Assembly (NCBI GenBank): GCA_038380435.1
Contig: JAWZYU010000017.1
Location: 26,284,483-26,348,482 of the forward strand
Direction of reading: 5' to 3'
From: Ryuthela nishihirai
Lineage: Eukaryota; Arthropoda; Arachnida; Araneae; Heptathelidae
DNA: 64,000 nt
Both the position numbers and the translations under genes were made by a program. Below the pieces are notes generated by a model. That model saw nothing but the letters and a program-made list of their open reading frames with translations, ran no database searches and was not told the origin of the DNA. How positions within the stretch are numbered: the stretch's first letter is position 1; each line of letters begins with the position of its first letter. Positions 1 through 9,290 of this stretch are shown here, piece by piece.

Positions 1-270
1 CTGTTGGGAGACAGATGGTAGCCTCCCGTCAAGGCCATCCAGCGTGTTCTTTAACGTGCACAGGGTATGGCTCTCCCGCACACGGGGCCACAGCTTAACG
101 TCCCATCCGACGGACGGAGGCCTTTCCAAGCCCATCGGTGTCCCCTACTGACCGTGGGCAGGGCAGGGAATTTTGCGGAGATAAATCTCAACGCTGACCC
201 AGCTGGGACTCGAACCTGGGAACTACTGATTACGAGCCTGGCGCGCTACCGACTGAGCCACCCCCGCCCC
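1..270 (-). repeat. SINE A, 3' part cut by window edge
   Basis: The tRNA-like head lies at the right (complement of box B and box A, about 205-265) and the body runs left to the window start. It is near the family consensus of about 385 bp. Confidence 0.92.
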
Positions 271-275
271 AAATC

Positions 276-678
276 TAATGGGCACAGAGGCGTACCTTTC
301 ATGGATGCTAAGCAAGAAGTGCATGCCATAATTGATGCCATTTCTAAGGAACAAAAATAATTCAATTGCGTAAAAATGATTCGGTTCAAAAGTTATGATC
401 ATGGACAAATCTAGAGAGAAGCCAAAAGAGGGTTTGGAGTTCTCATTCAACCTTGAAATGCGATTCTTCCAATAATGGGGGCAATAATTTAAATTAGAAG
501 AATAACGGAAACTTGGAGCTTTATATCCTAAAGAAATAACAAACGGATGTAATTAATATTATATGCGAAACGAAGGCGCATTTCATTGTAAATAATAAAA
601 TAACATAAATTCAATAAGAAAAAATGTCCGAAATGACGTGATTAAAAAAACGACGTTTCACGTTTCTGACACTTCAAG
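276..678. other. AT-rich stretch, nothing recognised
   Basis: No coding, RNA or repeat signal seen. The short open frames here begin in the neighbouring SINE. Confidence 0.5.
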
Positions 679-690
679 GGTTAAAAACTG

Positions 691-1071
691 GGTTGTTTTA
701 CCTCTGAGCAGCACTTTTTTGCACACCATGGGCTAAATGGCCAGGTCACATGGACCCCGAAGGCTCAGAGAAGGTTGGGGGAGGGGACCCACTGGAACAG
801 CTGTTGGGAGACAGATGGTAGCCTCCCGTCAAGGCCATCCAGCGTGTTCTTTAACGTGCACAGTGTATGGCTCTCCCGCACACGGGGCCACGGCTTAACG
901 TCCCATCCGACGGACGGCGGCCTTTCCAAGCCCATCGGTGTCCCCTACCGACCGTGGGCAGGGCGGGGAATTTTGCGGAGATAAATCTCAACGCTGACCC
1001 AGCTGGGACTCGAACCTGGGAACTACAGATTACGAGCCTGGCGCGCTACCGATTGAGCCACCTACGCCCCA
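691..1071 (-). repeat. SINE A, full length
   Basis: A 381-bp copy flanked by a 12-bp target duplication GGTTAAAAACTG at 679-690 and 1072-1083. The tail at left reads complement of GGTAAAACAACCC; the tRNA-like head is at right. Confidence 0.95.
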
Positions 1072-1197
1072 GGTTAAAAACTGAAAATAAAATATAAAAA
1101 AAGGAAGTTTTAGAAAAAAAAATAATAAGGTAGTGTAGTTTAACTATTTTTCATGCAGCAATATCTCATTTAAGCGGTTATACTTACTTATTATTAC

Positions 1198-1835
1198 CAG
1201 GCCCAGATTTCGAACACAAGTGTGTGTGTGTGTGGGGGGGGGGGAGATAATATCGACCTGTAATTCCTTTCCGCCTCTCCGTTTAGTGTATTTTTAAAAA
1301 TTTCTTAAAAAATATAGATAATTTACATATATTTAATATTTTTTCACTCTGTTGCGGTTACTAGCATTCTTAAAAGGAGAGGAGATGGCATGGCCCCCTT
1401 TCCACCCCCACCAACTCTCCCCCCTCTAGAGGGGCGGGGGTGGCTCAGTCGGTAGCGCGCCAGGCTCGTAATCTGTAGTTCCCAGGTTCGAGTCCCAGCT
1501 GGGTCAGCGTTTAGATTTATCTCCGCAAAATTTCCCCGCCCTGCCCACGGTCAGTAGGAGACACCGATGGGCTTGGAAAGGCCGCCGTCCGTCGGATGGA
1601 ACGTTAAGCCGTGGCTCCGTGTGCGGGAGAGCCATACCCTGGGCACGTTAAAGAACACGCTGGATGGCCTCGACGGGAGACTACCATCTGTCTCCCAAAA
1701 GCTGTTCCAGTGGGTCCCCTCCCCCAACCTTCTCTGAGCCTTCGGGGTCCATGTGACCTGGCCATTTAGCCCATGGTGTGTAAAAAAGGTGCCGCTCAGA
1801 GGTAAAACAACAACCCACCTCTAGATCCGGCCCAG
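1198..1835 (-). repeat. Dispersed repeat C, inverted copy split by SINE A
   Basis: The ends read CAGGCCCAGATTT at left and CTAGATCCGGCCCAG at right. The inner order (AATGCTAGTAAC, then GGGGTGG, when reversed) matches 48200-48412 and 53252-53480. A GT/G microsatellite at 1219-1245 is part of it. SINE A occupies 1431-1817. Confidence 0.7.
1431..1817 (+). repeat. SINE A, full length
   Basis: A 387-bp copy. The head has box A (TGGCTCAGTCGGTAGCG) and box B (GGTTCGAGTCC). It is flanked by CCTCTAGA at 1423-1430 and 1818-1825 and sits inside an inverted copy of dispersed repeat C. Confidence 0.95.
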
Positions 1836-1980
1836 AGTGCTACCTAAAAAAGAGAGAGAAAAATGCTACCGAGGAGTAGGGGAAAACTTTCTACCCTCCC
1901 CAAATCTCATACTTTTTTTTTACTTTAGACCTTCATGAAGATTTCAGGTTTCAGGCCCATGAATCGGTCCATTTCCAGTA

Positions 1981-2104
1981 TTCGTGTCACGTGGTACGAA
2001 AGTTGCCAGATCACTACTTTCTAAAAAAAATCGAGCCAGGTATTTTTTCTGAATTCTGTAATCAACCATAGTGTTCGGATATTTTTTTGAGTGACTGTAC
2101 ATTT
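1981..2104 (+). repeat. Dispersed repeat D, copy 1
   Basis: Shares about 110 bp with 6400-6500: GTTGCCAGATCACTA, GAATTCTGTAATCAACCATA, GTGTT.GGATATTTTTT and a terminus GACTGTAC. The right end resembles a Tc1/mariner terminus (complement of TACAGT..CTCAAAA). Confidence 0.8.
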
Positions 2105-2111
2105 AGCTTTA

Positions 2112-2304
2112 GTATCGTGGTCGAGTGGTTAGCGCGCTTGGTTATTAATCTAAGGAACCTGGGTTCGAGCCCCGGGCAAGGCATGGATGTGTTGTTTTTC
2201 TGCTGAGGTCCTGCTATCCTCTCAGACCTTCTACCATGGCATATAAACTTACAAGCTCCTGTCAGACTTTCTGTGGCAAGCAGCTGCTTGAGGGGGCATT
2301 TATT
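2112..2304 (+). repeat. SINE B, tRNA-derived, about 195 bp
   Basis: A second SINE family. The head has GTGGTCGAGTGGTTAGCGCG and box B GGGTTCGAGCCCC; the body contains TTTTTCTGCTGAGGTCC and ends AAGCAGCTGCTTGAGGGG followed by an ATTTATTTAT tail. A palindromic MITE is inserted in the tail at 2305. Confidence 0.9.
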
Positions 2305-2385
2305 TATACTGCTCACAAAAATTAGGGGATATTTCAAAATGAATATGAAGCTAAGAAATATCCCCTAATTTTTGTGAGCAGTATA
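2305..2385. mobile_element. 81-bp palindromic Tc1/mariner-type MITE
   Basis: Arms of about 30 bp (TATACTGCTCACAAAAATTA at left, its reverse complement at right) are separated by about 20 bp. The termini fit the TA target and TIR style of Tc1/mariner elements. It sits in the tail of a SINE B. Confidence 0.85.
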
Positions 2386-2810
2386 TTTTATTCCTAGTCG
2401 TAAGAGTTCACATCAAAAGTTATCCTATCTAAATAAAATTATATTTATATGAAATATAACCAGCAAGAGCTCCTTACAGTAAAATCCAAATATTTATTGT
2501 TATAGTCATTTAGTAAACAATTTTTTATAACAGCAATTATTTAAATTAACTTTTAATATCGCATTTACATTAGTAAACGATGTGTTAAAAGTTTCTGTAA
2601 TGAAATTGTTGTTTTCAAGACCTTTGCTGAAAGTATTTAGAACAATTTTAACAGCAATTTCTGTTGTTAAATATTCTGGCTTCAATAACCTTTTAAGTAT
2701 TAAAAGAATCTTGTTGAAAATCGAGTTTACAGAGATTTGGATATTTCCAAATTATCGCTAGTGACAATTTTCCGTAACGATCTTATTTTCAAGGTTCGAT
2801 TCATTTTCCT

Positions 2811-2933
2811 TTCACATGTTTCGATGCATTTCCATGGCATGTGTATTAAATGCCACATTTAAAGCTGATATGGAAAGGTAGTGAAATGTGGCATTTAATA
2901 TACATGCCATGGAAATGCATCGAAACATGTGAA
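2811..2933. repeat. Long near-perfect inverted repeat
   Basis: Two 50-bp arms (2811-2860 and 2884-2933), for example TTTCGATGCATTTCCATGG and its complement, differ at only one or two positions and are separated by a 23-bp loop. No TIR family is recognised. Confidence 0.9.
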
Positions 2934-3040
2934 GGGTAATATAGCTGGGAACCCCAAACCAACCTGCACTTCAAGATAAAGATATTTTTCTCTTATCAAT
3001 ATTATTCACGGTGTTTTTTCCTTTACATTATTTTTTTAAG

Positions 3041-3187
3041 GAGCTGTACAGCAAGAGCTACGAGGCTGTGGGAGTGTTGTTTGCAGCCATGCCCAACTTC
3101 TCCGACTTCTATACCGAAGACTCTGTCAACAACCAAGGACTAGAATGCCTACGCTTCCTGAACGAAGTTATCTCTGACTATGATGCG
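3041..3187 (+). CDS. ADCY3: Adenylyl cyclase C2 domain, first exon in window
   Basis: This exon encodes 49 residues from [10 protein letters not shown] to NEVISDYDA, the start of the second catalytic (C2) domain of a membrane adenylyl cyclase, which makes cAMP from ATP on the cytoplasmic face of the membrane. The motif series [24 protein letters not shown] and ISDYD is diagnostic of the family. The acceptor is a pyrimidine-rich tract ending in AAG at 3040. The donor is GCG then GTTAGT at 3188. The phase is 0 and joins cleanly to the next exon (LLEQPRFKD). Upstream exons (membrane spans, C1 domain) lie outside the window. The last part of the exon and its splice site are copied many times immediately downstream. 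By eye the best match is the type 3 group; the isoform is less certain than the family. Confidence 0.93.
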
Positions 3188-3887
3188 GTTAGTGAATATT
3201 GCTTCCTAAACGAAGTTATCTCTGACTATGATGCGATTAGTGAATACTGTTCGTAAACGAAGTTATCTCTGACTATGATGCGATTAGTGAATATTGTTTC
3301 GTAAACGAGGTTATCTCTGACTATGATGCGGTTAGTGAATATTGTTTCCTAAACGAAGTTATCTCTGACTATGATGCGATTAGTGAATATTGTTCGTAAA
3401 CGAAGTTATCTCTGACTATGATGCGATTAGTGAATACTGTTCGTAAACGAAGTTATCTCTGACTATGATGCGATTAGTGAATATTGTTTCGTAAACGAAG
3501 TTATCTCTGACTATGATGCGGTTGGTGAATATTGCTTCCTAAACGAAATAAACGAAACTATCTCTGACTATGATGCGATTAGTGAATATTGTTTCCTAGA
3601 CGAGGTTATCTCTGACTGTGATGCGGTTAGTGAATATTGCTTTTCCTAAACGAGGTTATCTCTGACTATGATGCGGTTAGTGAATATTGTTTCCTAAACG
3701 AAGTTATCTCTGACTATGATGCGATTAGTGAATATTGTTTCCTAAACGAAGTTATCTCTGACTATGATGCGATTAGTGAATATTGTTTCGTAAACGAAGT
3801 TATCTCTGACTATGATGCGGTTGGTGAATATTGCTTCCTAAACGAAATAAACGAAACTATCTCTGACTATGATGCGATTAGTGATTT
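3160..3887 (+). repeat. Tandem array of exon-end plus 5' splice site, left part
   Basis: Fifteen copies (the first is the exon itself) of a 47-48 bp unit, recognised by TCTCTGACTATGATGCG at about 3171, 3219, 3266, 3314, 3362, 3409, 3456, 3504, 3561, 3609, 3659, 3707, 3755, 3803 and 3860. The unit is the last 30 or so bases of the cyclase exon ([10 protein letters not shown]) plus the first 15-20 bases of the intron including the donor. Donor positions read GTTAG or GTTGG in some copies and ATTAG in the rest. Copies at 3561 and 3860 share a longer spacer (AACGAAATAAACGAAAC). A further copy lies beyond the R2-like insertion. Confidence 0.95.
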
Positions 3888-3962
3888 GAGGGGATAACCA
3901 CCATAACGGATACTTCCCCCCCCATTAGGGAAAATTTACGAAGATCTTCAAGGGAGGACCTA

Positions 3963-4337
3963 ATGAGAGCTCTGCAATTCCTAGAGGCTAAAGCGTTGAG
4001 TAATGAGGAGTGGGATGAGGGTTTATCCACGGTGGTCACTCATTTCGACGAGTCACGACTTATACGTGCTCCGAGTTTGGGAAGGAGAGCTGATGCCCCC
4101 CCACGGTTACAACAGACACCTATGAATTCTGAGATGACCTGCCTGGAAACGACCATTACTGATACTGAACTGGTCAATATTAGTTCCGATTCGAACTGGT
4201 CAGTAGTGGAAAGTGATATTGAGAAGATCATGAGGGATTTCTCTGCTAAGTGGATCACGCTTGACGAGTGGGAGGAGACAATGCTGGAGGAGGATGTTGA
4301 GATAGTGGCCCCCCCACAGAGAATGATGACCCCTTGA
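3963..4337 (+). pseudogene. R2-like element, N-terminal ORF segment
   Basis: The frame begins with MRALQFLEAKALSNEEWDEG and runs 124 residues. It is acidic and holds several DEWEE/EEWDE-type motifs, but no zinc finger is visible. It ends in a C-rich stretch (about 4311-4317), after which the same composition continues in another frame (4334-4630), suggesting one original N-terminal domain split by homopolymer frameshifts. No function is assigned beyond its place ahead of the reverse transcriptase. Confidence 0.6.
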
Positions 4338-4778
4338 TCGGTCCTGCGAGCCTGATGGAGGAAGTATCTGGCTCTTCCATTCCTGGAGTGGGAATGACCT
4401 CTGCCAATGGCCTGGTTAGTGTGGCCGATCCTGTAGAAATGGGGGGGGGTTGCTTATCTTTGGACCCCATGAGCGACGAGGAACATTCCTACGACTTCAG
4501 TGATCATGGTAGGAGTACTGTGTATACTAATTCTCGGGAGCAGAGTATTTTGGAACCGGAACCCCTGAGGGGTCCCCCCCCCTTCCCCTTCTCCTTCCTA
4601 TTCTGTGGATGTTGCTACGGATATTGCTAACGATTATGCTGCGGATGAATGGTTAGAAGTAATTGAGGATGACATGGATAGTGTGGAGGGAACAGTTCCC
4701 CCGAAGTTAACGGAAAAACAATCGTCATGGATTGACAGATTGCAACATCCCTGTGATTGGACGGACTTTGAGACCTCT

Positions 4779-4834
4779 GTGAATGCTTACGTCCAATCGC
4801 AACGCTGTGAATGCTTACGTCCAATCGCAACGCT
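4779..4834 (+). repeat. 28-bp direct tandem duplication in the R2-like ORF
   Basis: The 28-bp segment at 4779-4806 (starting GTGAATGCTTACG, ending CGCAACGCT) is repeated exactly at 4807-4834. Because 28 is not a multiple of three it breaks the reading frame. Confidence 0.95.
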
Positions 4835-5320
4835 ACAGAGAAACATCGTAGGCGACAGGGACCCGGTGTCCTATCTACGGACCGTCCCAATATCAGAAGA
4901 CCGACTCCTTATCTGAGACCAGCAATGGGCCCGATGAGGGCGAGTAACCCCCTAAGGGTGGGGGAGCCCTACTATCGGGGCAAGGAAGCGTCCCCGTTAC
5001 AAAGAGATTATAAAACAAACGCGAAGAAAACGTTCGAGCGGATTACTGAAAATCCTAAACCATTCTGCAATATCCCTCGCAACACCTTGGAGAATTACTT
5101 CACAAAAATCTATCGGTCGTCTAATACACCATGTGACAAAAGATTACTTTCTAACTTCGACCCTCCTTCTGTTGAAAGTACTGATCTCCTTAAGAACCCC
5201 ATTACTGGTAAGGAGATAATGGACAAACTATTGGAAATATCTAACACAGCTCCGGGTAGGGATGGGGTCCTCTACAAGGACTGGAGGGCGAGTGACCCGG
5301 ATGCCACACGTTGGCCGTAA
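4811..5320 (+). pseudogene. R2-like element, region before the reverse transcriptase
   Basis: This 169-residue frame ends with NTAPGRDGVLYKDWRASDPD. The APGxDG motif and the following KDWR..DP are typical of the segment just ahead of the RT core in R2/NeSL-type elements. The core continues in a different frame from about 5311, so at least one frameshift lies near 5300-5320. The first part overlaps the 28-bp direct duplication that shifted the upstream frame. Confidence 0.75.
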
Positions 5321-6333
5321 TCTTCAACCACTGTTTGAAGGCGGGTCGAGTTCCAGAAGAGTGGAAAAAGCCAAACGTGATACTCGCCTACAAAAAGGGG
5401 AATGACATGCTTCCGGAGAACTGGAGACCCATTGCGCTCCTAAACACGATTTCGAAGTTGTATACTGGGGTAATAAGTGCTAGAATGGGAAAATGGGCCG
5501 CCAGTAACAACCGTCTCTCTGACTGTCAACGTGGTTTCAGAGAAACTGAAGGTTGCTCTGATTCCATTTTTTTGCTGCAGCAGATGGTGGACGATACCAG
5601 AAGGAATAAAAGACAAAATTGTATGGCGTGGCTAAATATCGAAAATGCATTCGGTACGTTGAACCACTCCTACATCCTGAATGTACTGGAAGCGATGGGA
5701 CTACCTGGGACATACATCAGGGTAGTGGAGGACCTCTACAAGAACAGTTACAACAGTATAAGATCAAATGAGGGTTGGACCCGGGATCTGTTAATGGCGT
5801 CAGGGGTCAAACAAGGATGTCCGCTGAGCCCTTTATTATTCAATCTGGCACTAGAGCCTATTCTCAGAAGTTTAAGTAGCTCCATGGACAGGGCTTACCG
5901 TCTAATGGGACGGGAGATCCCAGTACTTGTATTCGCCGATGACATGGTGATAACGTCCTGCTCACCGACAGCTCTTCAGGCCCAGCTAAATCTATTGAGC
6001 AAGTGTTGCAACCCGACTGGGTTGAAGTTCAACCAAAGCAAATGCACCACCCTACACCTGGATTGCAGGAAAACGATCAGTGTACATAGTACGATGTTCT
6101 ATATTAATAGTAAACCCTGCAATACCCTCAAAGATCATGATTCGGTGAAATACTTAGGAGCCAGAACAGGGTTCAGGAATGAACCGACCCCACTGGAGCG
6201 AATCTCGAAAATCAAGAACGACTTACTGTTGATCAGTGCCGCTCCCTTGACCCCCTGGCAAAAAATCCATGCCGTTAAAACTTTCCTAATGACAAGACTC
6301 GACTACTTGTTTCCTAGACGAGGTTATCTCTGA
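5311..6333 (+). pseudogene. R2-like reverse transcriptase core
   Basis: A 340-residue frame covers the RT fingers, palm and thumb: NWRPIALLNT (about residues 38-46), CQRGF (72-76), WLNIENAFG (107-115), GVKQGCPLSPLLFN (165-178), FADDM (208-212) and a thumb ending LTPWQKIHAVKTFLMTRLDY. The first catalytic aspartate, normally in WLDxxNAFG, is asparagine here (residue 109), so this copy should be inactive. FADD keeps the other two. The last seven residues (FPRRGYL) are read from the host array. The R2/NeSL assignment rests on FADD, the NAFG and GVKQGxPLSP motifs, and the absence of an APE endonuclease upstream. Confidence 0.85.
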
Positions 6334-6369
6334 CTATGATGCGGTTAGTGAATATTGTTTCCTAAACGA
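6310..6369 (+). repeat. Exon-end tandem array, right remnant
   Basis: TTTCCTAGACGAGG then TTATCTCTGACTATGATGCG with GTTAGTG is one full unit and the start of another, continuing the array of 3160-3887 on the far side of the R2-like element. The element therefore sits inside the array. Confidence 0.9.
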
Positions 6370-6373
6370 TTAT

Positions 6374-6424
6374 TAGTGATCTGGCAACCTTCGTGTACAG
6401 TACACGAAGGTTGCCAGATCACTA
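6374..6424. repeat. Perfect 51-bp palindrome
   Basis: TAGTGATCTGGCAACC... at 6374-6398 is the exact reverse complement of 6400-6424 around a single central A at 6399. Its right arm is the start of dispersed repeat D, so it looks like an inverted duplication of that repeat's end. Confidence 0.93.
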
Positions 6425-6512
6425 ATTTCTAAAACAATCGTTGCCAGATATTTTTTTTGAATTCTGTAATCAACCATAGTGTTGGGATATTTTTTGAGCC
6501 ACTGTACGATAC
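6400..6512 (+). repeat. Dispersed repeat D, copy 2
   Basis: A second copy of the repeat at 1981-2104, with the same order of motifs and a terminus CCACTGTAC. It lies 45 bp before the second cyclase exon. Confidence 0.8.
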
Positions 6513-6557
6513 AATCAATTTCTCTTTAACTTCTGTTTTTTCCACATTTCTTTACAG

Positions 6558-6656
6558 CTTCTTGAGCAACCGAGGTTCAAAGATATAATCAAGATCAAAA
6601 CAATTGGGTCAACTTACATGGCAGCAAGCGGTCTCAATAACGATGAAACTTATCAG
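6558..6656 (+). CDS. ADCY3: Adenylyl cyclase C2 domain, second exon in window
   Basis: The exon has 33 codons (LLEQPRFKD to NNDETYQ). The acceptor is TTTACAG at 6551-6557 and the donor is GTAAGC at 6657; both ends are phase 0. It carries KIKTIGSTYMAASG, the most conserved C2 stretch. The lysine of IKTIG is the residue known in mammalian cyclases to contact the adenine ring and help give ATP specificity. The exon is too short to appear as an open frame of its own and was found from the motif plus matching splice phases. The preceding intron (about 3.4 kb) holds the exon-end tandem array and an R2-like element. Confidence 0.93.
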
Positions 6657-7368
6657 GTAAGCATCAACGCAAATCGAAAGTAATTTAGTGTTCTCTGTGT
6701 AACAGTTTCGTGTGAACAGATGTGCATATATGGACAACAAATTTCATCTCAATAAAATGCATGGGAAAAAAATTTGAAAACAAATCTATTTTTTCGTACC
6801 CAGTAAGAATGAAACCCGTTTTTTGGTTCTCCTACACTTGGAGTCCATAATCCTTTCAGTTTTCCTCTATCTGTAAGCAGAATCGTGTCTAGAGCACTTT
6901 CGTAGCCCTCCTACGAATGCTGTAAGTTTCAAAGAGACACAAGTCGAAGAAACTATTAAATCATTGTTCGTATTACTGAACTTACAGGCCCGGAGCTAGA
7001 AAAAAATAAGTGAGGAGGAGAAAAAAATCGAGCAAGAAAAATGTAGAAGGTGAGGACAATACTGGATTTACATTGCAGTATTGTTTGTTACGAAACGGAT
7101 ATTGTGTATATACAGGATACATGTGGTTAAGGGATATTACAAATTTTCTAGTGCTTGTCCTTGTCCTCAAACTCTAAATGAAAAATCCTCCTTTGAACCG
7201 ATTATTAAATTGCTACACTGAATGGGATTCTATATTTGATATACCCATGAAATTTTGTAGTCAGTCAGTATGCTCACTCACAGCCACTTTGAGGTATCGT
7301 GATGTGCGGGGAAGGTGAAAAGAGAAGTGAATATTTTTCTTTTTCCAAAAATCATTGATTTCCAAAGG
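6657..7368. other. Intron sequence, nothing recognised
   Basis: Cyclase intron between exons 2 and 3. AT-rich, with no repeat family or conserved frame seen. Confidence 0.5.
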
Positions 7369-7450
7369 ATACATGGACCCCGAAAGCTCAGAGAGGTCTT
7401 AAAATTTCAACCCGTTTTCTTTTGCTAATATAAATCGAAACGCAACGGAA

Positions 7451-7764
7451 AAGGGGCGAGGATTGCTCAGTAGGTTAAGCACCAGGTTCGTAATATGGAG
7501 TTTCCAGATCGGGTCCCAATTGTGCTTGCGTTGAGAATTTTCTCTACCAATCCTCATTCTTCTCTCGGTCAGAGAGGGGACACCGATGGGCTTAGAAAAT
7601 CCATTGTCCTTCAGGTGAGATGTTAAGCCGCGGTCCCATACCCTGTACATGCTAAGAACACGCTGAATGGTCTTGACGGGAGACGTCTGCCTGTTTCCTA
7701 TAAGTAGAAGTCTCCCGTCAGATGCGTCCGACTGACGGACGAATTCTATAATAGCTACCCACTA
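7451..7764 (+). repeat. SINE A, old copy, 5' portion
   Basis: A divergent head (GATTGCTCAGTAGG) and body. The copy is split by a younger SINE A at 7778-8072; its tail resumes at about 8086-8170 (CTTCCCCAACCTTCTTTGAGC... to AAACAACCC). A further fragment of family sequence lies at about 7370-7400. Confidence 0.85.
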
Positions 7765-7777
7765 CATCCTCTTCCCC

Positions 7778-8072
7778 TTCGCAAAATTCCCCGCCCTGCC
7801 CACGGTCAGTAGGGGACACCGATGGACTTGGAAAGGCCGCTGCCTGTCGGATGGGACGTTAAAGCCGTGGGGCAGTGTGCGGGAGAGCCATACCCTGTGC
7901 ACGTTAAAGAACACGCTGGATGGCCTTGACGGGAGGCTACCATCTGTCTCCCAACAGCTGTTCCAGTAGATCCCCTCCCCCAACCTTCTCTGAGCCTTCG
8001 GGGTCCATGTGATCTGGCCATTTAGCCCATGGTGTGCAAAAAAGTGCCGCTCAGAGGTAAAACAACCCAACC
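7778..8072 (+). repeat. SINE A, head-truncated, nested in an older SINE A
   Basis: A 295-bp copy lacking the tRNA-like head, flanked by the 13-bp duplication CATCCTCTTCCCC at 7765-7777 and 8073-8085. Truncation at the 5' end together with a target duplication fits target-primed reverse transcription. Confidence 0.93.
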
Positions 8073-8335
8073 CATCCTCTTCCCCAACCTTCTTTGAGCC
8101 CTTGTGATATGGCCAGTTAACCAGTTGTGTGTAAAGAATGTCTCTCGGAAATGAAACAACCCAAACCACAACAGAAAGATGTTGGAAACCTTAGTTACAC
8201 AAAATATGCAGTCCAGTTTTAGTATATTTTACAAAATGATTTTCTTTGAAGTTTTAATACAGGAGTATACAACCTTTTTCAGTGAGGAGCACTAAATCGT
8301 TCTTGAATGGACTTGGCGAGTGCTAAATATTTACG

Positions 8336-8722
8336 TGGGGCGGGGGTGCTCAGTCGGTAGCGTGCCAGGCTCGTAATCTGTAGTTTCCAGGTTCGAGTCC
8401 CAGCTGGGTCAGCGTTGAGATTTATCTCCGCAAAATTTCTCTGCCCTGCCCATGGTCAGTAGGGGACACCGATGGGCTTGAAAAGGCCGCCGTCCGTCGG
8501 ATGGGACGTTAAGCCGTGGCCCCGTGTGCGGGAGAGCCATACCCTGTGCACGTTAAAGAACACGCTGGATGGCCTTGACGGGAGGCTACCATCTGTCTCC
8601 CAACAGCTGCTCCAGTGGGTCCCCTCCCCCAACCTTCTCTGAGCCTTCGGGGTCCATGTGACCTGGCCATTTAGCCCATGGTGTGCAAAAAAAGTGCCGC
8701 TCAGAGGTAAAACAGCCCAACA
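8336..8722 (+). repeat. SINE A, full length
   Basis: A 387-bp copy with the 14-bp duplication GCTAAATATTTACG at 8322-8335 and 8723-8736. Confidence 0.95.
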
Positions 8723-8896
8723 GCTAAATATTTACGACCACCTTTCCGCTCTTCTACCCTTCTCCTTCAAGTAAAAATAATGAAACAGAAATTTTTTGCA
8801 GTTTAACGCCGAATCCTGAGGTAACAAACTTGGATTCTTATGATACACGAAGTAAAAAAAAATGGGTTTTAGTATGTTTTAAATCATTATTTTAGT

Positions 8897-9290
8897 TACG
8901 TTGTTTTACTCTGAGCGGCACTTTTTTGCACACAATGAACTAAATGGCCCGGTCACAAGGACCCCGAGATCTCAGAGTCTCTATGAGGGAGGGAACCTGC
9001 TAGACAGCTGTTATGAGACAGATGAAAGTTTTCCGTTAAGGCCATCCAGCATGTTCTTTAACGTGCACAGTGTATGACTCTCACTTACACGGAGCCATGG
9101 CTTTACGTTCCATCCGACAGACTGACGGCAGAGCCTTTCCAAGCCCATCGGTGTCCCGAACTGATCGAGGGCGGGGCGGAGAGTTTTGCGGAGATAAATT
9201 TAAACGCTGGCCCAGGCGAGATTCGAACCTGGGAACTGCAGATTACGAGCCTGAGCTCTACCGACTGAGATACACCTCCCCCCCCCCATA
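8897..9290 (-). repeat. SINE A, old divergent copy
   Basis: Recognised from the tail (complement of GAGTAAAACAAC at left), the body and the tRNA-like head at 9210-9285. It has many substitutions and small indels relative to the other copies. Confidence 0.88.

Larger units (their letters stand above)
3888..6309 (+). mobile_element. R2/NeSL-like non-LTR retrotransposon, decayed, 3' end missing
   Basis: A 2.4-kb insertion lies between two halves of the exon-end array. It keeps the 5' leader, a broken N-terminal region, and the reverse transcriptase up to just past the thumb. The C-terminal zinc knuckle and restriction-like endonuclease expected of this group are absent, as is any 3' UTR or tail. 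Losing the 3' end is opposite to the usual 5' truncation of target-primed elements, so a later deletion or recombination inside the array is more likely than a simple insertion. C- and G-runs at 4103, 4311, 4440 and 4575 and a 28-bp duplication at 4779-4834 break the frame. Confidence 0.85.

Noticed and set aside
1431..1505. Functional tRNA genes at the SINE heads
   Set aside because: Box A and box B are present, but the acceptor stem does not pair well and each head is joined to the SINE body with target duplications; these are SINEs.
3160..3887. CRISPR-like array
   Set aside because: Units are contiguous without unique spacers and derive from an exon; the DNA is eukaryotic.
3637..3897. A short gene of repeated [16 protein letters not shown] units
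   Set aside because: It is the exon-end array read through the intron; units of 47 bp break the frame and there is no independent start or domain.
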